Positions 54,004-62,434 of a stretch of DNA of 64,000 bases are shown in pieces; within the stretch, counting starts at the first letter, position 1, and each line of letters begins with the position of its first letter. Made by a program: the position numbers and the translations under genes. The notes beneath the pieces are model-generated. The model was given only the letters and a program-made list of their open reading frames with translations. It did not search any database and was not told where the DNA came from. Origin of the DNA: a bacterium (GTDB lineage: Bacteria > SZUA-79 > Acidulodesulfobacterales > Acidulodesulfobacteraceae); NCBI GenBank assembly GCA_027318865.1, contig DAHVOJ010000002.1, positions 16,986 to 80,985 of the forward strand. Direction: 5' to 3'.

Positions 54004-57000
54004 ATGAAAAAACAAAATTTCGAACTTTTGCATGACGACCCGCTTGCCGAAAAATTTTCCGAAAATGCCGTTACCGTTTTAAAAAAAAGGTATCTGGCGA
54101 AAGACGAAAAAGGCGAAATTATCGAAACTATAACCGGACTCTTTAAAAGAGTTGCGGAAAATATATCCTCGGCAGATTTAAATTACGGTAAAACGGGAAA
54201 ATATATAGATAATACCGCAAACTCCTTTTTTGACGAGATGTCGTCTCTCCGTTTCCTGCCGAATTCCCCTACTTTAATGAATGCAGGCAGACCGCTTCAA
54301 CAACTTTCGGCTTGTTTTGTACTTCCCATAGAAGACTCGATGGAATCGATATTCGAAACCATAAAAAATACGGCCCTCATCCACCAGAGCGGCGGCGGAA
54401 CCGGTTTTTCTTTTTCGTCATTAAGACCTAAAAACGACACCGTCCATTCCACAAAAGGCGTTTCGAGCGGACCGGTTTCGTTTATGCAGGTATTTAACAG
54501 CGCCACGGAAGCGATTAAACAGGGCGGAACGAGAAGAGGCGCAAATATGGGGATTCTGAGAATAGACCACCCTGACATAATAGATTTTATAACCTCTAAG
54601 AAGGACACTTCCAAGCTTAATAATTTTAATATTTCCGTCGCGATAACGGAAGATTTTATGGAACACGCGTTAAAAAACGAAGACTACCCTTTAATAAATC
54701 CGAGAAATAACGAAATAGTAAAATATCTCAACGCCAAAGAAGTTTTCGATTTAATCGTCGAAACGGCATGGTCGAGCGGAGAACCCGGAATTATCTTTAT
54801 CGACAGAATCAACAAACTCAATCCCATACCCAAAGCCGGAAAAATCGAAGCAACTAACCCGTGCGTAACGGGGGATTCCTATATATCTACCGAATTCGGC
54901 ATGGTAAAAATAAAGAAATTATATGATAAATTCGTTAACGGCGGGATTAAAATATATACCGACGACAGGACGTTTGGCGGCAGTCAGGTCGTTAACGGCG
55001 AACCCGTTTTCGACGTTCCAAACGTAAGCCAAGAATTTAACGGCGTATCTTTAAATTCAATAACGGCCGTTTATAATAACGGCGAAAAAAACGTAGCAAA
55101 AATAGTTACTGAATCGGGGTATGAAATAAAAGCTACTTACGACCATCAGTTTTTAACTCTTGAAGGATGGAAAAAACTTAAAGATATTACCACGGAAGAT
55201 AAAGTTTTAATTCAATCGGGGAACGGTAGTTTTTCAAAAACGGCAAAACTTCCAGTTAAAATAGAAAACGTAACAAACGGTAAAAACGGTAAAATTTACA
55301 GGTTTAACCTGCCGGCCGTTTGGTCTAAAGAGTTAGGACAAGTATTAGGCTGGCTGATAGGCGACGGCCGGCTGATAGATAATAATTCCAAAAATAAAAG
55401 AGTAGGTTTTACTTTTGGAAAAAATGACTTAGAAGTTATGCGATACCTAAAACCTATATTAAATAAAATGTACAATAATGAAATAGAAGAAGTTAAAAGA
55501 ACGGACAATTTATATCACCTTTCATACCACAGCAAATTTTTCGTAGATTATTTTAAAAACTTAGGGGTCAAACCTGTAAAAGCAGACAAAAAAGAGGTGC
55601 CTTCCGGTATTTTTACCGCTACGAAAGAAGCGGTTATAGGTTTTTTACAGGGAATATTTTCTTCCGGCGGGACTATAAGAAACGGTAAAAATCCATCCGA
55701 TTCAGGAATAGTTTTATCTTCAAAAAGTTTAAATTTATTAAAAGAGATCCAAATACTTTTAATAAACCTTGGAATAAAAAGCGTTATTATGGACAGAGCG
55801 CGGAATCCGCGTAAAGATACTTTCGCATATACGACTATTTTAGGAGAGGAAAAACATTATGACACCGACGGAGTTTTGTTTGAAATAGGAATTTACGGAG
55901 TTTCTAAACTAAAATTTTTTGAGCAAATCGGTTTTATGCAAGAGTATAAACAAAGCCGTTTGAAAAATATCGTCGAGAATCAGATATTTTGCAAAGAGAA
56001 ATTCTACGATAAAGTCGAACGCATAGAATATACGGGAAAAGAAACGGTTTACGATTTGACGGAGCCTTCGACTTTCACGTTTATCGCAAACGGCTTTGTA
56101 GTTTTGGATTGCGGGGAACAGCCCTTAGTCGCTTATGAATCGTGCAACTTGGGATCAATTAACATCGGGAAATTTGTAAAAGAAAATAAAATTAAAAAAG
56201 ATATGGTTAATCTTGCGGAATATCTGAAAAAACTCGAAAATAATCCAGACAATATCATTGGCGGCTATCTTAGCTACATAGACTTCGATAAACTTAAAAA
56301 AACAGTACATACCGCAGTCCATTTTTTAGATAACGTAATAGATAAAAATCATTATCCTTTAGAAAAAATTAAGCAGATGACGCTTTCCAACAGAAAAATA
56401 GGTCTGGGCATTATGGGTTATGCCGATACTCTTATAAAGCTCGGAATACCTTACGACAGCGAAATTGCCCTTAGAGTAGCCGAAAATATAATGGGTTTCA
56501 TAGATAAAGAATCAAAGGTAAAATCGGAGGAATTAGGAATAGAACGCGGCAGTTTTCCGAACTTTAAAGGCTCTATCTGGGAAGAAAAAGGATTTAAGGC
56601 TATGAGAAACGGCACGACTACCACCATAGCGCCTACCGGCACTATAAGTATGATAGGCGGGGCTTCGAGCGGCATAGAACCTCTGTTTGCGCTGGCTTAC
56701 GAAAGACGCGTTCTCGACAAGCAGACATTAATAGAAACGGATAAAAATCTTAAAGCCATTTTGGAAGCAATGGGCGTCTATTCCGATAAATTAATAGATT
56801 ATATAGCAAAAAACGGTAGTCTCGGAAAAACATATAAAAAAGATATAGCGGATTTATTGACCGAAAAAGAATATGAATACCTAAGCAGAATATTTATAAC
56901 CTCCCATGATATTGCGCCGAAATGGCACGTTATGACGCAGGCGGCTTTTCAAAAATTTACCGATAACGCCGTAAGTAAAACCGTTAATTTTCCTAATCCG

Positions 57001-57642
57001 GCAAAAAAAGAAGATATAGAAGAGGTCTATACGCTTGCCTATAACCTTAATTTAAAAGGCATAACGGTATATAGGGACGGTTCGAGGGAGCAGGTATTGA
57101 CCGCAGGTTCTTCCGTAAGTTCTAAAGAAAAAGAGGGAAAAGAATTATCAAATCAAAAAAGAGGCGGACAGATAGAACCCAGAAAACGTCCGGATATAAT
57201 AAGGGGGGTAACTGTTAAAACAGTTACAGGATGCGGTCCTCTTTACGTTACGATAAACTACGACGAAAACGGAAATCCTTTCGAAATATTTAACTCTATC
57301 GGTAAATCCGGCGGGTGCGCGCAGTCGCAAACCGAGTCCACCGGAAGGATGGTAAGTTTAGCTTTAAGGTCGGGAATAGGAGCGGAAGAGATAATAAGCC
57401 AGCTTAAAGGTATAAGATGCAATATTCCCTATGGTTTCGGCAGCAATATCATATATTCGTGCGCCGATGCTATAGGCAAAGCTCTCGAAAAAAGCCTTAA
57501 CGAAAAAATTACGCTGCCGAATAACCGCTTAACCCGCACCGTTCAGGGCAGAGGCGCCTGCCCTTCATGCGGCGGCTCAAATCTAAAACATGCGGAAGGC
57601 TGCACGGTATGCCTTGACTGCGGATATTCCGACTGCGGATGA
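54004..57642 (+). CDS. nrdJ: Adenosylcobalamin-dependent (class II) ribonucleoside-diphosphate reductase, intein-containing
   Basis: LRFLPNSPTLMNAGRPLQQLSACFVLPI, ATNP^CGEQPL split by intein, ESCNLGSINI, NGTTTTIAPTGTISMIGGASSGIEPLFAL, C-terminal Zn ribbon CPSCGGS...CLDCGYSDCG. Confidence 0.96.
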   Translation: MKKQNFELLHDDPLAEKFSENAVTVLKKRYLAKDEKGEIIETITGLFKRVAENISSADLNYGKTGKYIDNTANSFFDEMSSLRFLPNSPTLMNAGRPLQQLSACFVLPIEDSMESIFETIKNTALIHQSGGGTGFSFSSLRPKNDTVHSTKGVSSGPVSFMQVFNSATEAIKQGGTRRGANMGILRIDHPDIIDFITSKKDTSKLNNFNISVAITEDFMEHALKNEDYPLINPRNNEIVKYLNAKEVFDLIVETAWSSGEPGIIFIDRINKLNPIPKAGKIEATNPCVTGDSYISTEFGMVKIKKLYDKFVNGGIKIYTDDRTFGGSQVVNGEPVFDVPNVSQEFNGVSLNSITAVYNNGEKNVAKIVTESGYEIKATYDHQFLTLEGWKKLKDITTEDKVLIQSGNGSFSKTAKLPVKIENVTNGKNGKIYRFNLPAVWSKELGQVLGWLIGDGRLIDNNSKNKRVGFTFGKNDLEVMRYLKPILNKMYNNEIEEVKRTDNLYHLSYHSKFFVDYFKNLGVKPVKADKKEVPSGIFTATKEAVIGFLQGIFSSGGTIRNGKNPSDSGIVLSSKSLNLLKEIQILLINLGIKSVIMDRARNPRKDTFAYTTILGEEKHYDTDGVLFEIGIYGVSKLKFFEQIGFMQEYKQSRLKNIVENQIFCKEKFYDKVERIEYTGKETVYDLTEPSTFTFIANGFVVLDCGEQPLVAYESCNLGSINIGKFVKENKIKKDMVNLAEYLKKLENNPDNIIGGYLSYIDFDKLKKTVHTAVHFLDNVIDKNHYPLEKIKQMTLSNRKIGLGIMGYADTLIKLGIPYDSEIALRVAENIMGFIDKESKVKSEELGIERGSFPNFKGSIWEEKGFKAMRNGTTTTIAPTGTISMIGGASSGIEPLFALAYERRVLDKQTLIETDKNLKAILEAMGVYSDKLIDYIAKNGSLGKTYKKDIADLLTEKEYEYLSRIFITSHDIAPKWHVMTQAAFQKFTDNAVSKTVNFPNPAKKEDIEEVYTLAYNLNLKGITVYRDGSREQVLTAGSSVSSKEKEGKELSNQKRGGQIEPRKRPDIIRGVTVKTVTGCGPLYVTINYDENGNPFEIFNSIGKSGGCAQSQTESTGRMVSLALRSGIGAEEIISQLKGIRCNIPYGFGSNIIYSCADAIGKALEKSLNEKITLPNNRLTRTVQGRGACPSCGGSNLKHAEGCTVCLDCGYSDCG
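54862..56109 (+). other. Intein (416 aa) with LAGLIDADG-type homing endonuclease domain inside nrdJ
   Basis: Starts CVTGDSYISTEFGMVKI; block B ATYDHQFLT; P1 LGWLIGDGRL; P2 FLQGIFSSGGTI; ends VYDLTEPSTFTFIANGFVVLD|C. Excision restores EATNPCGEQPLVAYE. Confidence 0.94.
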
Positions 57643-57815
57643 TATAAAAAAACAATTATAAAATTATTAATATATCTTAATTATTATATATATTTTTATA
57701 TAAAATAGTTAAAAATTATAATTGATTTATTTATTTTAATATGTTAAAACGATAAATAATAATTTTTCAAATTAACGTTTTAAGAAAATTTACAAAAAAT
57801 GAGGAGGCAAGGTTT

Positions 57816-58811
57816 ATGGAAAAAGTTAAATTAAAATTTTTGTTGTTATCCGTTTCTGCGTTTCTATCTACATTTTTAATCGCAGGAAGCGTATTTGCCG
57901 CAAATTATGGGGTATTTACGAAAGTTGCGGTTAATGTCCACGGAAACATTTCATCCGTAGCGCAAAAAGTTGAATCTGCTTTGAACGGTCATAACTGGAA
58001 GGTAATAGGAAAATTCAATACCTCTTTGCCGTCGGGAGATACTTACAATTCAACGGTAATAGTCGCCACCGACAGCGTTTATGACAAATATATGGTAGAT
58101 AACGGAAATTACCCTCTCGGCGCTTTTGGACTGCCCTTAAGAGTAGCCGTTTACTCCACGCCCAATCAGGGAATCGTCGTCAGTATGGTTAATTTGCCGG
58201 CGCTTGCAAGAACTTTTTCGGGACGCTCCTATGTGCATTACGCCGTTGAGGTTAATAATCTTTTAAAACACTGGATAAGAGAGGCGGTCGGAGGGACGCC
58301 TTCCAATACTCAATACGGTCCTATGAGAACAGGCCGGTTTCCCGGCGGAATCGGCGGCGGCTCATTTCCGGGAAGCGTTGTTCAAATAAGCAACTATTCG
58401 GGCAGCACCGATTCGAACCTTTTAGGCGTGGCGGATTTAGTATTAAAAGGCATAGAGCATAATAACGGCAGTTGGCATCTGGTTTACAAGATAGAAAAAC
58501 CGTCCATAGGTTTTATAGAAATAGGGGTTACTAGAAATTCTACGGAAAGACATTCGATTGAAATCGACAGCGGTGCAAGAGCGACTTCTACATATAAATT
58601 TCCCGGCATAGACCATGGTCCCTCCTATCCCATTGAAATACTCGTATATAGAGACGGAAACTACACCGATGTTTCTATACTTGGAGAAATGTGGAGAATG
58701 AAATATTATTTTGCAGACGCAGGTATGATGGCTTTTATGACCCATATGGGCATGCCCGGTTCCGTTCAAGGGTCGCTTAAGCAGATGATTTTATACGGAT
58801 TAGCATATTAA
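57816..58811 (+). CDS. Exported protein of unknown function (weakly DUF302-like)
   Basis: Signal peptide LKFLLLSVSAFLSTFLIAGSVFAAN; RBS gaggagg upstream; 331 aa. Confidence 0.75.
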   Translation: MEKVKLKFLLLSVSAFLSTFLIAGSVFAANYGVFTKVAVNVHGNISSVAQKVESALNGHNWKVIGKFNTSLPSGDTYNSTVIVATDSVYDKYMVDNGNYPLGAFGLPLRVAVYSTPNQGIVVSMVNLPALARTFSGRSYVHYAVEVNNLLKHWIREAVGGTPSNTQYGPMRTGRFPGGIGGGSFPGSVVQISNYSGSTDSNLLGVADLVLKGIEHNNGSWHLVYKIEKPSIGFIEIGVTRNSTERHSIEIDSGARATSTYKFPGIDHGPSYPIEILVYRDGNYTDVSILGEMWRMKYYFADAGMMAFMTHMGMPGSVQGSLKQMILYGLAY

Positions 58812-58858
58812 CACGTTACGTTATTTCCAAAAAGCGAAATGCCGATGGAAATTATTCT

Positions 58859-58897
58859 AAAAAAGAGGTTTGATTTAAAATCGGACCTCTTTTTTTT
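58859..58897. terminator. Bidirectional intrinsic terminator
   Basis: AAAAAAGAGGT-N15-ACCTCTTTTTT, perfect 11-bp stem with A and U tracts, between convergent genes. Confidence 0.85.
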
Positions 58898-58906
58898 ATC
58901 TGTTTT

Positions 58907-59098
58907 CTATTTTACAAAATTTTCCGCAGGTTTTCCGGTATAAAAACCTTGGGCATAATCGACTTTCGGTTCCTTCGATTCGTTTAAAACTTCTTCCGAC
59001 CCTATAAATTCTGCAATCTTTTTAATCGCCGTTTCTTTTGCAACCGAAATAGAGCCGGCTACAACCGCCCCATCCGCTTTATCTTTAAAAATTCCCAT
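58907..59098 (-). CDS. Small protein of unknown function (63 aa)
   Basis: Intact ORF MGIFKDKADGAVVAGSISVAKETAIKKIAEFIG...; its 3' end abuts the terminator. Confidence 0.5.
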   Translation of the reverse strand: MGIFKDKADGAVVAGSISVAKETAIKKIAEFIGSEEVLNESKEPKVDYAQGFYTGKPAENFVK

Positions 59099-59192
59099 AA
59101 TAAATTATCCGCCTATTTTAAGAAAGTCTATGGGAAACCCTTTTTGATTATAGCATAATGGTTTCAAAGATTTACATTTATATTTTTTACAT

Positions 59193-59210
59193 TTGTGACA
59201 TTAGTCACTG
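59193..59210. promoter_or_regulatory. CRP/FNR-family (HcpR/CRP-like) operator upstream of the hemerythrin gene
   Basis: tTGTGAcattagTCACTg; -10-like TATGATAAAAT about 25 bp downstream of its centre. Confidence 0.5.
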
Positions 59211-59276
59211 CAATAAATTAATTTTATGATAAAATAAAATAAAAACATATTAAATAAATTTAAAGGAGACTTTAAC

Positions 59277-59786
59277 ATGAATGCAAAAGATAACGATCTT
59301 AATCCTCTTGACGCTTTAAGATCCGAACATGAAGAAATAAGAGCCGTTTTAAATAAACTTGAAGGTTTTTTAAAAAAGCAGTCTCCTGCCGGAAAAGGCG
59401 GAACGAATGGAGCTGCAGAAAACGAAAATGACTTGGCGGCCGGTCTTAACGAGATAACCGCTTATTTCGATAAAGATCTGGAGGCGCATTTTAAGAGAGA
59501 AGAAGAGGCTTTATTTCCGGTTCTCGGAAACTATATCGGCATAGAAACAGGTCCTATCAACGTTATGATTATAGAACATAATAATTGCAGGGAGCTTTTT
59601 AATGATTTTAAGAAAAAAATAGCCGGCAAAGATTATAAACCGGTCGTGTCCGCCGGAAACTCTTTAAGACAGCTATTATCCGAACATGAAGATAAGGAGG
59701 ACAGCATATTGTTTCACATTGCGGAAATGCAGCTTACTAAGGACGAGAAACGCAGTATTATGGAAAAGATGCTTACCATTAATTAA
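59277..59786 (+). CDS. Hemerythrin HHE cation-binding domain protein
   Basis: LRSEHEEIRAVL, HFKREEEALFPVL, IIEHNNCRELFNDF, LLSEHEDKEDSILFHIAE. Confidence 0.92.
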   Translation: MNAKDNDLNPLDALRSEHEEIRAVLNKLEGFLKKQSPAGKGGTNGAAENENDLAAGLNEITAYFDKDLEAHFKREEEALFPVLGNYIGIETGPINVMIIEHNNCRELFNDFKKKIAGKDYKPVVSAGNSLRQLLSEHEDKEDSILFHIAEMQLTKDEKRSIMEKMLTIN

Positions 59787-59874
59787 TATAAATATAATAA
59801 TAGACTTACACTGAATAATAACAGCAATAATAAGTAAAATTAACCAAACTAAACCAAAAAAAGAGGAATAAATC

Positions 59875-60414
59875 ATGGAAAATATAATCGATTCGAAAAA
59901 AATAAAACTTGACGTAAGAGAAGACATTAAAAATGGAGCCGACCCGTTTAAAAAAATTATGGAGGCGGTAAATCAATTAAAAGACGGCGAAGCGCTGGAT
60001 TTAATAAACAGTTTCGAACCTTTCCCGCTTTATTCGGTTTTAAAAAATAAAGGATTTGAACACATAACCGATAAAGTACCGGAGGGCTTCGAAATAATCT
60101 TTTTCAGAAGTAATGCGGCGGCAAAACCTGTAAAAGTTTCCGAAGAAGCCGACGAAAATCAATTCGGCGACGAAGATCTAAAAAACCTTGCCCACAAGCG
60201 GAATATCGTGGAACTCGACGTAAGAGGACTCGAACCGCCTCAGCCGCTTCTCAAAATATTCTCCACGCTCGAAAATTTAGGCAACGATGCCGCTCTTCAT
60301 ATAATACACGAAAGAAAGCCGATACATTTATATCCGAGATTAAAAGACGCGGGATATAAATTCTTAACGGAAGAAACCGCCGACGACCTTTACACGATAA
60401 AGATTTGGAGATAA
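59875..60414 (+). CDS. Tandem DUF2249 domain protein
   Basis: Two repeats: KLDVREDIKNGADPFKKIMEAVNQLKDGEALDLINSFEPFPLYSVLKNKGFEH and ELDVRGLEPPQPLLKIFSTLENLGNDAALHIIHERKPIHLYPRLKDAGYKF. Confidence 0.85.
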   Translation: MENIIDSKKIKLDVREDIKNGADPFKKIMEAVNQLKDGEALDLINSFEPFPLYSVLKNKGFEHITDKVPEGFEIIFFRSNAAAKPVKVSEEADENQFGDEDLKNLAHKRNIVELDVRGLEPPQPLLKIFSTLENLGNDAALHIIHERKPIHLYPRLKDAGYKFLTEETADDLYTIKIWR

Positions 60415-60501
60415 GAAAAAGATGTAAAAAGAGGAACGTATATGAGGCAATAACGGCGTTAGATTTGAAATATTGATAATCACCAAATAACTATATGTTA
60501 A

Positions 60502-60558
60502 TTCCCCTCCTTTCCTAAGGAGGGGTGTCAGGCTTTGCCTGACGGGGTGGTTTGCCTT
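60502..60558. repeat. Double-hairpin repeat element (CCCCTCCTT-AAGGAGGGG plus GTCAGGC-GCCTGAC)
   Basis: Perfect 9-bp stem 60504-60512/60517-60525 and 7-bp stem 60527-60533/60537-60543, followed by ggggtggttt; between convergent genes. Confidence 0.75.
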
Positions 60559-60560
60559 TT

Positions 60561-61808
60561 TTACCAGCCTATAGAAAATATATGAAACAGAAGCAGTAAA
60601 GATGCGATAAAAAGAAATATGGCGGCAATCTGTATTAAATAAAATATCCACAGAATCGAACCCGATAGAAATAGTCCGAATACTGCATATTCGAAATATT
60701 TAGTTTTTAAATCCGAAGACAGTTTTCCATAAGCGCCTTTCTTGGCTTTTTCAAATACTTTAAGGCTTATTAGAAATGGATATATTTTATGCAGGAAACC
60801 GATTATTACCATTCCCGCAAAACCGAACAGCCCCAAAAATCCGAATACGTAATATACGCCGTTTATACCGCCGAACATATTTAATTTTTCCTGCGGAATA
60901 GTAATTATAAACAGACCGATAAGCACAGTCATTACTAAAAATATAATGCCCGCAAATAGATAAAAAGTGGTAATATCAAACTTTTTCTTAAGCCTTTTCA
61001 GCATAAGACCAAAAAATATATAACAGTATAAAAGGATGCCTAATCCCAACAACCACCCGCCGGCGCCGTTAAGATAAATATAGGCGTCCGACCCGTTTCC
61101 AAAGAACGAAGATGCAAGCATTGCGATAATTCCTGCGTTAATAACGGTTAAATCGGTTTTCCAGTATAGGCCGTCCGGGGTCTTGGTCATATAAAACATG
61201 GGGAGCAGCCTGTATGAAACAGCTATAAAAAGCATGGCGGCAAAACCTATAAACATAACATAAATATGGTCCTGCAATATATCGTAAATATTGAGCCCTA
61301 TTTTAAAATAAAACGACAAAGCCAAATATAGTCCTATCGACAACCCTATGAAAAGATACGAATATGCGAAAGCGATTCCTGCGGCGGAATAATCCCACTT
61401 TTTTACCTTTTTCAAACTTAAAAGCATGTTTAGGTTATAAGTTAAAACCGAAACAAAAAGCAGAATACCGCCGGAGGCAATCATTAAATTTATAAGATAA
61501 TGCATTCCGACGACAAATATCAATAAAGATATTGAATATGCGTAATAAACCGGAAAGAAAAGCTTTTCGTAAGCGATTTTAACGCCAAGCGCCACGGGCA
61601 AAAGCATGTATGACGCCCCCATAATTATCATCAGCAAAAATCCAAGCGTAAACACGTGCGTTAAAGCGATTATTTTATAATTCATAAAAAAATATTCGTT
61701 AAAACTTTTAGAATCAAAAAACATTAATATAAAAAAAACCGGCAAAAAAATAAGTGCGGTTTTTATATGTTTCAAAGATATTTCGATTGAACTGTCTGTT
61801 GCGTTCAT
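60561..61808 (-). CDS. Multi-TM protein resembling heme-copper oxidase subunit I / NnrS-like families
   Basis: About 12 hydrophobic segments; ALTHVFTLGFLLMIIMGASYMLLPVALG, LQDHIYVMFIGFAAMLFIAVSYRLLPMF. Confidence 0.6.
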   Translation of the reverse strand: MNATDSSIEISLKHIKTALIFLPVFFILMFFDSKSFNEYFFMNYKIIALTHVFTLGFLLMIIMGASYMLLPVALGVKIAYEKLFFPVYYAYSISLLIFVVGMHYLINLMIASGGILLFVSVLTYNLNMLLSLKKVKKWDYSAAGIAFAYSYLFIGLSIGLYLALSFYFKIGLNIYDILQDHIYVMFIGFAAMLFIAVSYRLLPMFYMTKTPDGLYWKTDLTVINAGIIAMLASSFFGNGSDAYIYLNGAGGWLLGLGILLYCYIFFGLMLKRLKKKFDITTFYLFAGIIFLVMTVLIGLFIITIPQEKLNMFGGINGVYYVFGFLGLFGFAGMVIIGFLHKIYPFLISLKVFEKAKKGAYGKLSSDLKTKYFEYAVFGLFLSGSILWIFYLIQIAAIFLFIASLLLLFHIFSIGW

Positions 61809-61857
61809 ATGCTAACCGTCCTTTTTGTTTTTATACTTTCATTCCCGCATATCTTTT

Positions 61858-61937
61858 GCACGCGTTTATCAAAGCATTTCGTTTAGCATAAAGCCTTTGG
61901 CTTTATAAGCGCTAAACTCCATATCTTTGATGCGTGC
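61858..61937. other. 80-bp compound inverted repeat (hairpin) upstream of the COX1-like gene
   Basis: Paired arms GCACGC/GCGTGC, ATCAAAG/CTTTGAT, GTTTAGC/GCTAAAC, ATAAAGCC/GGCTTTAT (28 bp) with asymmetric bulges. Confidence 0.75.
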
Positions 61938-61978
61938 TGGGGATGGCATAGCGTTAATCCGGCCTTTATAAAATTAAC

Positions 61979-62287
61979 TTAATAGGTTTTAAGTCTTTTT
62001 AGGGCTTCGGATTTTATCATCGAGGGGTTCCATTCCGGCTCCCAGACGAAATTTACCGTCACGCCGTTAATGCCCGGAATGCTTTTTAAAGCTTCCTCGA
62101 CCTCGTATTTTATGACATTGCTTATCGGACAACCCTTTGCGGTTAGCGTCATATCGAGAACTACACCGCCGTTTTCGTTTAAATTTATTTTATATACCAG
62201 CCCCAAATCTACGATATTTACTTCAAGTTCGGGGTCTATAATATTTCGTAATTTTTCTATAACGTCGTTTTCGTTAAATTTTGCCAT
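61979..62287 (-). CDS. DUF59/MIP18 family Fe-S assembly-type protein
   Basis: KLRNIIDPELEVNIVDLGLVYKI, DMTLTAKGCPISNVI, VTVNFVWEPEWNPSMI. Confidence 0.93.
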   Translation of the reverse strand: MAKFNENDVIEKLRNIIDPELEVNIVDLGLVYKINLNENGGVVLDMTLTAKGCPISNVIKYEVEEALKSIPGINGVTVNFVWEPEWNPSMIKSEALKRLKTY

Positions 62288-62434
62288 GATAAACTCCTAA
62301 TATTAAATTTAATAAATCTTCCCTTTTGTTTCCTTTTAATATAAAGTTTATCAAATTTAAAATTAAATTAAATTGATTTAAATCACAATTTCCGTTTTAT
62401 TCATCGATTCAATTAATTTATCATATCTATTTAT

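Noticed and set aside
54297-54666. Minus-strand ORFs antisense to nrdJ (105 aa, 81 aa)
   Set aside because: Fully within the conserved NrdJ catalytic coding region on the opposite strand
61858-61937. Integron attC site interpretation of the compound hairpin
   Set aside because: No RYYYAAC/GTTRRRY core sites (arms read GTTTAGC/GCTAAAC), no integron integrase or cassette array nearby
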